A DNA stretch of 64,000 nt from contig NZ_CP107913.1 of NCBI RefSeq assembly GCF_036014115.1, positions 6,317,501-6,381,500 of the forward strand. The letters run 5' to 3'. The position numbers and the translations under genes were made by a program. This DNA is from Streptomyces sp. NBC_00448. GTDB lineage: Bacteria > Actinomycetota > Actinomycetes > Streptomycetales > Streptomycetaceae. The notes under the pieces were generated by a model. It was not told the origin of the DNA. It saw only the letters and a list, made by a program, of their open reading frames with translations, and made no database searches. Of the stretch, positions 1-6,913 are shown piece by piece (the first letter of the stretch is position 1; the number at the start of each line of letters is the position of its first letter).

Positions 1-511
1 ACGCGCTCAGCCGGGCCGTGTCCCCCGCGGCTTCCGGACCCTCGTCGGCCTCGCCGCGTCGCAGGCGGACATGGGCCACCCCCGAGGCGAGCAGGGCGAG
101 GACCAGCGCGCGTGCCATCCGTCCGCTGCCGACCACCAGGGGAGCGCAGTCGCGGTACCGCTCGAAGCGGTGCTCGGGCGAGTCCGCGCGCGCCGCGACG
201 AAGTCGATCAGCGCGGCGTGGTGCGCGCGTATCCGCGGGCTCAGGCCGTGCGGAAGATCCGCCGTGGCGTCGCGTACGAAGCCCTCCCGGGCCAGCAGTT
301 CCACCAGCGTGCGGACGTGCCGCGCGGCCTGTGGCGGGAGGTCGGCGGTGAGCTGCTCCAGGTCGCTGCCGCCGTCCAGGAACGGCCGCAGCCGTTCCAG
401 CCACGGGTGGATTCCCGGCAGCGCGAAGGCCGCCGTGTGCCGGGGCCCGCTGATCACCACGCCCCGTTCGGAGGGCAGCAGATGCGTGTCGGGAAGCAGC
501 CTCGGCCTCAT
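1..511 (-). CDS. TOMM leader-binding / ocin-ThiF-like protein, partial
   Basis: N-terminal 170 residues of a protein that continues past the left edge. It was read by translating the complement from the ATG at 511, which has a GGAGGTGG ribosome site 5 nt upstream. The visible part begins MRPRLLPDTH, then has a region ending in a GFVRD segment that resembles the winged-helix peptide-recognition element of thiazole/oxazole-modified peptide systems. A later CAPLVVGSGRMARAL stretch resembles the glycine-rich nucleotide loop of E1/ThiF-like folds. In thiopeptide pathways such proteins bind the precursor leader and present it to the cyclodehydratase. Its divergent position beside a thiopeptide precursor gene supports this. 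The family assignment rests on remembered sequence style, not a search. The rest of the cluster is expected to the left, outside the window. Confidence 0.72.
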   Translation of the reverse strand, partial: MRPRLLPDTHLLPSERGVVISGPRHTAAFALPGIHPWLERLRPFLDGGSDLEQLTADLPPQAARHVRTLVELLAREGFVRDATADLPHGLSPRIRAHHAALIDFVAARADSPEHRFERYRDCAPLVVGSGRMARALVLALLASGVAHVRLRRGEADEGPEAAGDTARLSA

Positions 512-610
512 CGCCACCTCCATCGGGGTTCCGCGGCGGGAACGTGTTCTCGCGGGCGGAAGGCGCGGGGAGGCGCCGGACGAAGCCGTGCCCACGACCT
601 CCGGGCGGCC

Positions 611-675
611 GACACTAGCTCAGCTCAATGGTCTAGTCCATCCCCTTCACAGACCCCATTCGTCACGCTAGTGTC
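611..675. promoter_or_regulatory. 9-bp inverted repeat in the divergent thiopeptide promoter
   Basis: GACACTAGC at 611-619 is mirrored exactly by GCTAGTGTC at 667-675, with 47 bases between. The repeat sits in the 223-bp gap between the divergent leader-binding gene and the precursor gene. It could be a spaced operator for a cluster regulator, or could reflect looping. No regulator gene of the cluster is visible to match it. Confidence 0.35.
627..642. promoter_or_regulatory. DasR-box-like palindrome (dre)
   Basis: The 12-base core TGGTCTAGTCCA at 629-640 differs at one base from TGGTCTAGACCA, the core of the DasR responsive element of streptomycetes. Over the 16-base consensus 12 positions agree. 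DasR is the GntR-family regulator of chitin and N-acetylglucosamine use that also controls some antibiotic clusters. The site lies about 90 bp upstream of the precursor start codon and about 115 bp from the divergent gene start, so it could affect both. Binding is inferred from sequence only. Confidence 0.5.
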
Positions 676-734
676 CGAACTGGGCGCCCGAACATGCGTG
701 TTGATGCTCCATTAGGTTCGAAAGGAGGGCTCTG

Positions 735-926
735 ATGAACGAGAACAGCAACGGCTCACCCTCGCTTGCTGCGGCGGTCGCCGACCTCGCGCTGGACCTC
801 GACTTGGACTCGCTGGCCGGGGACGAGCACAGCCAGTCGCTCACGGCGGGTCACGGTATGACGGAGGCGAGTGCGTCCTTCTGCTGCGCTCCGCCGCCGA
901 ACTGCTGTAACTGCAGCTGTTCGTGA
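735..926 (+). CDS. thiopeptide (thiazolyl peptide) precursor peptide
   Basis: A 63-aa ribosomal precursor with a strong AAAGGAGGG ribosome site. The leader is acidic, with an LDLDLDSL stretch at residues 20-27, and carries SLTAGHGMTE at 35-44. That motif is near-identical to the one that precedes the core in thiomuracin/GE2270-type thiopeptide precursors as I recall them. By that alignment the core starts at Ser48: SFCCAPPPNCCNCSCS (16 residues, six Cys, three Ser). The C-terminal Cys-Ser-Cys-Ser ending matches the thiazole-pyridine-thiazole-Dha layout of that class. The Phe-Cys-Cys-Ala-Pro-Pro-Pro segment is not one I know from any described thiopeptide. A 14-bp hairpin follows 8 bases after the stop. 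Known roles: Cys are cyclised to thiazoles, Ser dehydrated, and two Dha joined into a pyridine. Alternative: another azole-modified peptide without the pyridine ring. Confidence 0.88.
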   Translation: MNENSNGSPSLAAAVADLALDLDLDSLAGDEHSQSLTAGHGMTEASASFCCAPPPNCCNCSCS

Positions 927-934
927 GTCGGTAG

Positions 935-968
935 CGCGTGCCGGGCGGAAGGTCGCCCGGCACGCGCG
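935..968 (+). terminator. Strong hairpin after the precursor gene
   Basis: Perfect 14-bp stem: GCGCGTGCCGGGCG at 935-948 pairs with 955-968 across the loop GAAGGT. There is no T-run, as is usual in very GC-rich actinomycetes. It lies just after the precursor stop, so it should end a short monocistronic precursor transcript or protect its 3' end. It also separates that transcript from the convergent PadR gene. Confidence 0.75.
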
Positions 969-1079
969 TCGGCCCGACGTTCCCCATGGCACCGACGGCG
1001 TCGGCCGCCGTGACGGCCCCACCTGCTGCAACGGCCCCACCGTCGTCCCGTGTCGTTCCGGGCCTCCCGAGGGTGCGGG

Positions 1080-1616
1080 TCAGCCCTGCTCCCGCGCCTC
1101 CAGCTCTTCCAGTGTCGCGTCGAGCCAGCGCTGTTCGGCCCGGGAGGTCGCCCGGGCGATCGTCAGGACGCCCCGCCGGAAGGGGTCGTCGAACTCCTCG
1201 GCCCGCTGCGGCCGCCCTTCCTCGTAGAAGAAGCTGGACGGCCGGCCGAGGAACGCCTTCCGCCGGTGCAGCACGGCTGCCTGCTCGCCGGGGCTGCTCA
1301 GATGCCGCAGGAATGCGAGCACGGTGAACCAGCGGTTCTCGTCGCTGATGTCGGCGCCGTCGGCCTCGCGCAGCCTTCGCAGCAGTTCCTCCTGGCCCGA
1401 GTCGGTCAGCGTGAGGGTGTGGCGCGGCGCGGCCCTGCTGCCGGGTTCGGTGCGGCGCTGGATCCAGCCGGCCCGTTCGAGCCGCTTGATCGCCGGGTAG
1501 AGGGTGCCGTCGGCGATGGGCCGTACGTGCCCGGTGAGCTGGGCGACGCGGTTCTTGAGCTCGTAGCCGTGCAGCGGCTGCTCGTAGAGGAAGCCCAGGA
1601 TGGCCAGTTCCAGCAT
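1080..1616 (-). CDS. PadR-family transcriptional regulator
   Basis: About 178 residues. The N-terminal segment MLELAILGFLYEQPLHGYEL is typical of the PadR winged helix, followed by the PIADGTLYPAIKRLERAGWI recognition-helix and wing region (about residues 30-55) and a C-terminal helical dimerisation part. A GTG 18 bases further upstream is in frame, but the ATG at 1616 is preferred because GGAGAGG lies 8 nt upstream and PadR proteins normally begin here. It is divergent from an alpha/beta hydrolase gene and an ATACAT-N8-ATGTAT palindrome lies between them, so it probably represses itself and that hydrolase. It is convergent with the thiopeptide precursor, so membership of that cluster is uncertain. 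Confidence 0.9.
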   Translation of the reverse strand: MLELAILGFLYEQPLHGYELKNRVAQLTGHVRPIADGTLYPAIKRLERAGWIQRRTEPGSRAAPRHTLTLTDSGQEELLRRLREADGADISDENRWFTVLAFLRHLSSPGEQAAVLHRRKAFLGRPSSFFYEEGRPQRAEEFDDPFRRGVLTIARATSRAEQRWLDATLEELEAREQG

Positions 1617-1641
1617 GTCCCCATCCTCTCCCACCCGGCCA

Positions 1642-1661
1642 ATACATCGGTGTCTATGTAT
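1642..1661. promoter_or_regulatory. PadR-type operator
   Basis: Perfect inverted repeat ATACAT at 1642-1647 and ATGTAT at 1656-1661, spaced by 8 bases. PadR operators usually carry ATGT/ACAT half-sites with this spacing. The site lies in the short gap between the padR-like gene and the divergent hydrolase gene, 39 bp before the hydrolase start, so it would cover the hydrolase promoter. Confidence 0.65.
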
Positions 1662-1699
1662 AGTCTAAGCGAGGTATTGAACGACTGAGGAGGACGGAC

Positions 1700-2548
1700 A
1701 TGCACGCTGCCCCCGTGACGGCCGACGGAGCACACATCCGCTGGGTGGAGATCCACGGAGCCGCCGCGCCGGCTCGCGTCTACCTGCACGGGCTGGGCGC
1801 GTCGTCCGGTCCGTACTTCACCGCGGCCGCCACGCACCCCGCCCTGGCCGGGCACCGCTCGCTCCTGGTCGACCTCCTCGGGTTCGGGATCAGCGACCGT
1901 CCCACGGCCTTCGGCTACACCCTGCAGGAGCACGCCGACGCCCTCGCCGCGGCGCTGACGGCCGCCGGTGTCCAGGGCGCGGACGTGATCGCGCACAGCA
2001 TGGGCGGCGCCGTCGCCATCGTGCTCGCCACCCGCCATCCCGACCTGGTCGGGCGGCTGGTGCTGGTGGACGCCAACCTCGACCCGGTCGTCCCCACCCG
2101 GCACCTCCCCGGCAGCAGCGGCATCGCCACCTACTCCGAGGAGGAGTTCCTCGCCGGCGGATGGGAGGAGGTCGGCATCCGGGTCGGCCCCCACTGGTGG
2201 TCCACCATGCGGCTGGCGGGCCGTGAGGCGCTCCACCGCAGCGCCGTGCAGCTGGCAAGGGGCGGCACGCCGATCATGCGCGAGCAGCTGCTCGCCCTGG
2301 AGATCCCGCGTACCTACCTGCACCCCGCAGGCGACACGCAGCCGGCCGGCGCGGCCGAGCTCACCGCGGCCGGCGTGTCGGTCGTGCCCGTCCCGGACTC
2401 GGGGCACAACGTGATGCTGGACAACCCGGAGGCGTTCGCGGAACTCACCGCGCGCGCACTGGCCCGCGGCCGGGCGGCCGACTCCGCCGGCGGGGACATT
2501 GGCCGGGACATTGGCCGGGCGGTGCCGTGCGGGCTCACTCGTCCATGA
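1700..2548 (+). CDS. alpha/beta hydrolase
   Basis: A 282-aa soluble hydrolase. It has the oxyanion HGLGASSG segment (about residues 30-37), a VDLLGFGISDRP strand-loop and the nucleophile elbow AHSMGGA (Ser about residue 102). A late SGHNVMLDNPEAF carries the likely catalytic His. The start ATG has GAGGAGGA just upstream. Substrate is unknown: the fold includes esterases, lactonases and peptidases. It shares a PadR-operator region with the divergent regulator, so it is probably induced by a small phenolic or toxic compound sensed by PadR (inference). The last 14 bases overlap the 3' end of the convergent AAA ATPase gene. Confidence 0.85.
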   Translation: MHAAPVTADGAHIRWVEIHGAAAPARVYLHGLGASSGPYFTAAATHPALAGHRSLLVDLLGFGISDRPTAFGYTLQEHADALAAALTAAGVQGADVIAHSMGGAVAIVLATRHPDLVGRLVLVDANLDPVVPTRHLPGSSGIATYSEEEFLAGGWEEVGIRVGPHWWSTMRLAGREALHRSAVQLARGGTPIMREQLLALEIPRTYLHPAGDTQPAGAAELTAAGVSVVPVPDSGHNVMLDNPEAFAELTARALARGRAADSAGGDIGRDIGRAVPCGLTRP

Positions 2549-4100
2549 ACACGATCCGGCGGGCCGGCCCGGAGGCGCCGGGGGCCGTGATGGTCGACAC
2601 GCGGCCGGCGGGGACCGCGCGTTCGCGGCCCCAGGCGCGGATCTCCTCGATCTGCTCGGGGTTGAGCCGGCTCAGCGGCACGGTGTTGGCGAAGGCGTCG
2701 AGGAGGTAGGAGGGCTTGAGCCGGTCGGCGCCACCGCATCGGAACGCCTCCTCGCCGACGTCGTGGAGGGTGGACTCGATGTCGGACCCCGCGAAGCCCT
2801 CCGACAGGTCGACGAGCCGGTCCACCTGCTCCGGGTCGGGGTCGGTCCGCAGATAGCGGTGGTAGTAGACCTCGATGATCTCCTTGCGGTCCTGACTGTC
2901 CGGCAGGTCCACGAAGAACAACTCGTCGAACCTTCCCTTGCGCATGAGTTCGGGCGGCAGGCTGCGGATGTCGTTGGCGGTGGCCACGATGAAGGCCCGC
3001 GAGCGGGACTCCTGGAGCCAGAAGAGGAACTGCCCGATGATCCGCTGCGGTACGCCGGACATGTCGTCCCGGCCCGCCAGGCCCTTCTCGATCTCGTCGA
3101 TCCACAGGATGCACGGCGCCACCCGGTCCGCCATGGCGAGGGCCTCCCTGAAGCGGCCCTCGGACTCGCCGAGGTACTTGCCGTGGATGCTGGCCATGTC
3201 GAGCCGGTAGAGCGGGAGTTGCCACTCGTGGGCGATGGCCTTCGCCGACAGCGACTTGCCGCAGCCCGGAACTCCCACCAGCAGGACGCCCCGTGGCGGC
3301 CGCAGTGCCGTGTCGCGCAGGTCGGCGTGCATCATGTCGTGCTTGCGGGCGAGCCACTTGCGCAGGTTGGTGAGGCCGCCGATCGTGTAGTCGCCCTCCT
3401 TGAGCTGGACGCGTTCGAGCCCGGTGAGATCGGAGAAGATGCGGTCCTTCGCCTGGGCGAGCCCGAGGACGTCGCCCTTCAGGATGGAGCCCTTGGCGGC
3501 GATGGTGGCCATCAGGTTGATGCACTCGGCCTCGGTGACACCGCAGAGGAACTCGGCCGCGCGCCGGGCGTCGTCCTGGTCCCACTCGATCGGGATGTGC
3601 CCCTGGTGGTCGCCGAGGAAGCCGGTCAGCGCGTCGTACATCTCGTCGGTGTCCGGCAGGTCGAGGTGCAGGCTCATGCCGAGGCGCTGCAGCCCGCTCC
3701 AGATGGGCGCGTCCGTGATCAGCACGATACTGCCGGAGTTGTTGTCGGCGAGCCGGGCGAGTTCGGCGATGTGCCGGGTGACGGGAGTGTCGTCCTCGAG
3801 GTGGTCGGGATCGACGAGGACCACGGTCGCGTTGGCCCGGCCGCTGAACTGCTTCGCGGCGAAGTCCATCGCGCCGACCAGCGAACGGTCGTCGTGCACA
3901 GGGGCGTTGGTGCGCAGGTCGCGCAGCCCGGTGGCCCGCGTGTAGATCCAGAACGGCATGGTGCTGCGGCGCGGCTGGTTGGCCGCGTCCCGCAGCAGCC
4001 GCAGGGCACGCTGCTGCTCGATGGAGCGCATACCGATCACGGGCACCCGGGCGGAGATGTAGCTGTCGAGGTGGGCCAGGCTTTCGGAGTAGTTCGACAT
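2535..4100 (-). CDS. AAA+ ATPase, Ycf46-like
   Basis: 521 aa with one AAA module in the second half: Walker A GVPGCGKS (about 276-283), Walker B ILWIDEIE (about 331-338), then a sensor/arginine-finger segment with MRKGRFDELFF and a C-terminal lid. The first 250 residues look like a degenerate nucleotide-fold domain (VVLVDPDH, SIVLITDAP) without a P-loop. This arrangement, an inactive N-terminal domain plus one FtsH/proteasome-like AAA module, resembles cyanobacterial and plastid Ycf46. ATG at 4100 with GAAGG 6 nt upstream. It is the last gene of a minus-strand run starting near 7462, after a 146-bp gap. Likely role is to remodel or extract a protein partner, perhaps the membrane protein upstream (inference). 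Confidence 0.85.
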   Translation of the reverse strand: MSNYSESLAHLDSYISARVPVIGMRSIEQQRALRLLRDAANQPRRSTMPFWIYTRATGLRDLRTNAPVHDDRSLVGAMDFAAKQFSGRANATVVLVDPDHLEDDTPVTRHIAELARLADNNSGSIVLITDAPIWSGLQRLGMSLHLDLPDTDEMYDALTGFLGDHQGHIPIEWDQDDARRAAEFLCGVTEAECINLMATIAAKGSILKGDVLGLAQAKDRIFSDLTGLERVQLKEGDYTIGGLTNLRKWLARKHDMMHADLRDTALRPPRGVLLVGVPGCGKSLSAKAIAHEWQLPLYRLDMASIHGKYLGESEGRFREALAMADRVAPCILWIDEIEKGLAGRDDMSGVPQRIIGQFLFWLQESRSRAFIVATANDIRSLPPELMRKGRFDELFFVDLPDSQDRKEIIEVYYHRYLRTDPDPEQVDRLVDLSEGFAGSDIESTLHDVGEEAFRCGGADRLKPSYLLDAFANTVPLSRLNPEQIEEIRAWGRERAVPAGRVSTITAPGASGPARRIVFMDE

Positions 4101-4246
4101 GCGGGCCTTCGGTCGCGTGGGCGGAGTTGCGGGGCGGGGTCTGCGTCGGCGGGGTCTGCGGGGGCCGAGTCACGTGGGCACGTGGCGGGGGCGGGGGCTG
4201 GGCCGGGTGAGCAAGTGGCTTGGCCAGGAAAGGAGTTCGGTCGGGT

Positions 4247-4861
4247 TCAGTTGGTGATCACCCGGCGGCGCGGGCGGGCCGCCGGATCGACGGCCCACGG
4301 GTCCGGGTCCGGGATCGGGTCCGCGTTCGGGTCCGCCTTCCCGCGGGCCGCCGCCTTCCCCGGAGCGGGCGGGCCGGCCGGGAGCGCGGCGGTCAGCGGG
4401 TTGTCCCGAAAGGTGCGCCGGCGCTGCTCCACCCAGCGGGGGTCGGAGCCGTTCTCTGCGGCTGCCCGGTCCAGGGAGCGCTCCAACTGGTCCTGCAGAT
4501 CACGGATCTGGCCGTCGACCATGTCGGTCAGCCGGGTGCGCGTCGCCTCGGGCAGTCCCGGGTGCCCGGCGAGCGCCCGTACGGCCTGCAGCCCGTTTCT
4601 GGCCTGGGCCAGCGCGCGACCCGCCGAGAACTCGTCCGAAGCCGCGAGCAGCGCCTCGACCAGCCGGTCGGCCCAGGCGGTGAGCCGGGTGTCGAGGGCC
4701 CGGCCGAGGTGCTCCGCCAGCCGCGCCCAGGTCTCGGCCGGAAACCGGTCGTCGGCGAGCGGCGGCAGGGCGCCGGGGGACACCGGCTCCTCGGCCGCCC
4801 AGCGCCGCAGGAACTCCACCCACGTCTCGTACGGCCCGCCGTGCCCCCAGTACGCGTTCAC
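4247..4861 (-). CDS. uncharacterised helical protein, AAA-operon member
   Basis: 204 aa from a GTG at 4861 that overlaps the stop of the preceding gene as GTGA, indicating translational coupling. A longer reading frame to 4993 exists but would overlap the whole upstream small gene, so it was not used. The first part has WGHGGPYETWVEFLRRW. The middle (about residues 40-150) is predicted helical with leucine/alanine periodicity. The tail is rich in Pro, Ala and Asp and ends in PRRRVITN. I do not recognise the family. Coupling to the membrane protein and AAA genes suggests a shared complex. Confidence 0.7.
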   Translation of the reverse strand: MNAYWGHGGPYETWVEFLRRWAAEEPVSPGALPPLADDRFPAETWARLAEHLGRALDTRLTAWADRLVEALLAASDEFSAGRALAQARNGLQAVRALAGHPGLPEATRTRLTDMVDGQIRDLQDQLERSLDRAAAENGSDPRWVEQRRRTFRDNPLTAALPAGPPAPGKAAARGKADPNADPIPDPDPWAVDPAARPRRRVITN

Positions 4862-5091
4862 ACCGAGCCGCCGGGCCTGCGCACGAGGGTCTCGCCCGGC
4901 GGGAGCGGCTCCCAGTCGGGCAGGCCCTCGACGACCCTGCGGACCCGGCTGGTGACACGTTCCCCGGTTCTCCCGCCGGCGGAGGAGGCCCATGGGGAAC
5001 CGGCGCCGGACGAGGACCAGGCGGTCTCCCCGGGCGGCTTGCGGGGCGGGGGCGGTTCGGTGGGGTACGGGCCGGGGCCGGTGGCGCTCAT
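4858..5091 (-). CDS. small proline-rich protein coupled to its neighbours
   Basis: A 77-aa frame that starts at ATG 5091, overlapping the stop of the 590-aa gene as ATGA, and ends in a TGA overlapping the start of the next gene as GTGA. It was set by translating the complement, since the longer open frame to 5685 reads antisense-like sequence inside the neighbouring gene. It has a low-complexity Pro/Gly/Ser first half (PTEPPPPRKPPGE) and a conserved-looking end VEGLPDWEPLPPGETLVRRPG. The family is unknown. Four-base overlaps on both sides argue that it is a true gene and that its dose is tied to the two flanking proteins. Confidence 0.65.
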   Translation of the reverse strand: MSATGPGPYPTEPPPPRKPPGETAWSSSGAGSPWASSAGGRTGERVTSRVRRVVEGLPDWEPLPPGETLVRRPGGSV

Positions 5092-6860
5092 GATGCGGGT
5101 CCCTCCTTGCCTACGGTGCGGCCCTCGAAGGGCGAACCGCTGTGAACAGCGGTGCTCAGCGACTTGATCATCTCCCGGCAGCGCGGCTCGACGTCCTCGG
5201 CCGTGCGCAACTTCTGCTTCCAGTCGGTGAGTTCGGCGGAGGCGGCGCGCAGCTGGTGGAGGGACTCCAGCTTGGCCTGTTCGAGGATCGTGCGGGCGTT
5301 GTCCTGGAGCCGGCGGGCGGCCTGGGCGCCGTTGTACAGGATCAGGCCCCAGACGCCGCCCACGACCGCAGAGATCACCAGGGCGGCCGGCATGCTGAAG
5401 GCCCCGATGACCACCAGGACGCCGGTGATCACGAGCGCGAGCGGCGCCGCCTTCCTCACCCACGGGAAGGCGTACGAAGCGACGAAGGGGGCCATGTGCT
5501 GGTCCCAGTGCGCGGTCAGCGACTGCTCCAGGTCGGGCATCGGCCGGGTGAACGAACCATTCCACTGCGGAAGTCGGAAGGTCTGCGCGGCCACCGTGCA
5601 CGTCGTGTCGAACTGCGCCTGGACATCCGGCGGCACGGCGGCCCGGTAGTCGCGGGTGAATCCGGCGTGCGCCTGCAGGAACCACTCGTGGCAGGCGGCG
5701 ACGGCCAGTTGGCGGGTGGCGGGCGAGGTGCCGAGGGCCGCCGGGTTGAGCGCGGCGGTGGTCTGCACGGTCAGGTAGTCGAGCGTCTCGTCGTACGAGG
5801 CGGAGTCCGCGTCGGATGCCTTGCGGGCGGCGTCCAGGTCGCCGCCGTGGTCGATGACCGCGTGGTTGAAGGCGAGGTCGCGGCGGAGCGGCAACTCCTC
5901 GTTGTCATAACCCGAGACGAGCCGGTCGAGGATGTCGTCCACCGCGTCCTCGATCCGCTCGGTGGGTCGGCCGACGTGGTCCATGACGGCCTGGTACTTG
6001 TCGAGCACGGCCTGCTGGGCGCGGGCCCGGCCGAGGACGCCGCCGAGCTGCGGCCACTGCGGGCTGACCTGGGCCAGGCGCGGGAACTCGGCCACCGTGG
6101 AGGGCCGGGCGAGGGAGTCGATCTCGTCGCGCCAGCGGGTGATCTGCCGCCGCTGGGAGTCGTCGTCGTCCATGAACCGCTCGCGCCAGCCGGCCAGTGT
6201 CGTGTCGAGCAGTTCACGGCCGGCGAGCCCGAACGCGCCCTGGGCGATGGACTCCAGGATGACGGCGAACTCCCGGCCGAGCGCGGCCGGGTCCTGGGCG
6301 ATCAGGTAGTGGCGCAGCCAGCGCACGGCCGCCGCCCTGCGCTGCTGCCGGCGCAGCACCAGGGCGAAGAACAGCGAGGTGTGCTCCGGAGAGCGCCGGA
6401 ACGCCTCCTCCACGGCCTTCTCGCACAACGTGCGGTCGTCGGCCGACCAGGAGGCCAGTGCCACCAGGGCGGGTGCCAGCCAGTAGCGCGGCGTCTGGAT
6501 CATCAACTGGTCGCTGACGAGGCGGACGTTGTCCTCGGAGACCAGGCCCAGGTCGAAGGCCTGGAGCATCCCGACCGCGGTGCGGCGCACCGTCTTGTGG
6601 TGGCCGAACTCGTGGTCGACCTGGTCCTGGATCACGCCGACGCGGGTCTCGGCGCGCTGGACGTTGGCGGTGAGCTGTGCGGTCCGGACGAAGGCGAGGA
6701 ACTCGTCGCGCAGTTGCTGGAGTTCCGTGCGGGTCTGCTGCTGGTGGGACTCGACGGCCGCCACCTGGCCGGACACGGAACCCACCTGCTCGCTGAGCCG
6801 GACCACGAGGTTGCTGACCTGCTGCACCTTCCGATGAAGGGCGTAGTCCACCTCGGACAT
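5088..6860 (-). CDS. coiled-coil membrane scaffold, unknown family
   Basis: 590 aa, ATG at 6860 with GGAGAAC upstream. Residues 1-100 form a long predicted coiled coil (VQQVSNLVVRLSEQVGSVSG onward). Residues 100-460 look like stacked helical repeats with several Trp-containing turns. Residues about 477-520 form two adjacent hydrophobic segments (LALVITGVLVVIGAF and AALVISAVVGGVWGLILY), probably one membrane hairpin. A second short coiled coil follows. No enzyme motif is seen. In operon order it precedes two small coupled genes and the AAA ATPase, so it may be the membrane platform the ATPase acts on. The family is not recognised. Confidence 0.75.
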   Translation of the reverse strand: MSEVDYALHRKVQQVSNLVVRLSEQVGSVSGQVAAVESHQQQTRTELQQLRDEFLAFVRTAQLTANVQRAETRVGVIQDQVDHEFGHHKTVRRTAVGMLQAFDLGLVSEDNVRLVSDQLMIQTPRYWLAPALVALASWSADDRTLCEKAVEEAFRRSPEHTSLFFALVLRRQQRRAAAVRWLRHYLIAQDPAALGREFAVILESIAQGAFGLAGRELLDTTLAGWRERFMDDDDSQRRQITRWRDEIDSLARPSTVAEFPRLAQVSPQWPQLGGVLGRARAQQAVLDKYQAVMDHVGRPTERIEDAVDDILDRLVSGYDNEELPLRRDLAFNHAVIDHGGDLDAARKASDADSASYDETLDYLTVQTTAALNPAALGTSPATRQLAVAACHEWFLQAHAGFTRDYRAAVPPDVQAQFDTTCTVAAQTFRLPQWNGSFTRPMPDLEQSLTAHWDQHMAPFVASYAFPWVRKAAPLALVITGVLVVIGAFSMPAALVISAVVGGVWGLILYNGAQAARRLQDNARTILEQAKLESLHQLRAASAELTDWKQKLRTAEDVEPRCREMIKSLSTAVHSGSPFEGRTVGKEGPAS

Positions 6861-6913
6861 GCGGTTGTTCTCCGATCACACGGTTCCGGTCGGGGGCGTC
6901 GGCAGCGGGTGGG

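Noticed and set aside
18..715. Plus-strand frames before the thiopeptide precursor
   Set aside because: They oppose the leader-binding protein read on the minus strand and are Arg/Ala/Ser-rich without motifs.
735..926. Lanthipeptide or simple secreted peptide interpretation of the precursor
   Set aside because: The leader motif and the Cys-Ser-Cys-Ser ending fit thiopeptides. The adjacent ThiF-like gene, rather than a LanM or LanC, argues the same way.
2499..4955. 818-aa open frame on the plus strand
   Set aside because: It lies antisense to the AAA ATPase gene and the coupled genes upstream, is Val/Gly/Arg-rich without domains, and has no ribosome site. It is a high-GC shadow frame.
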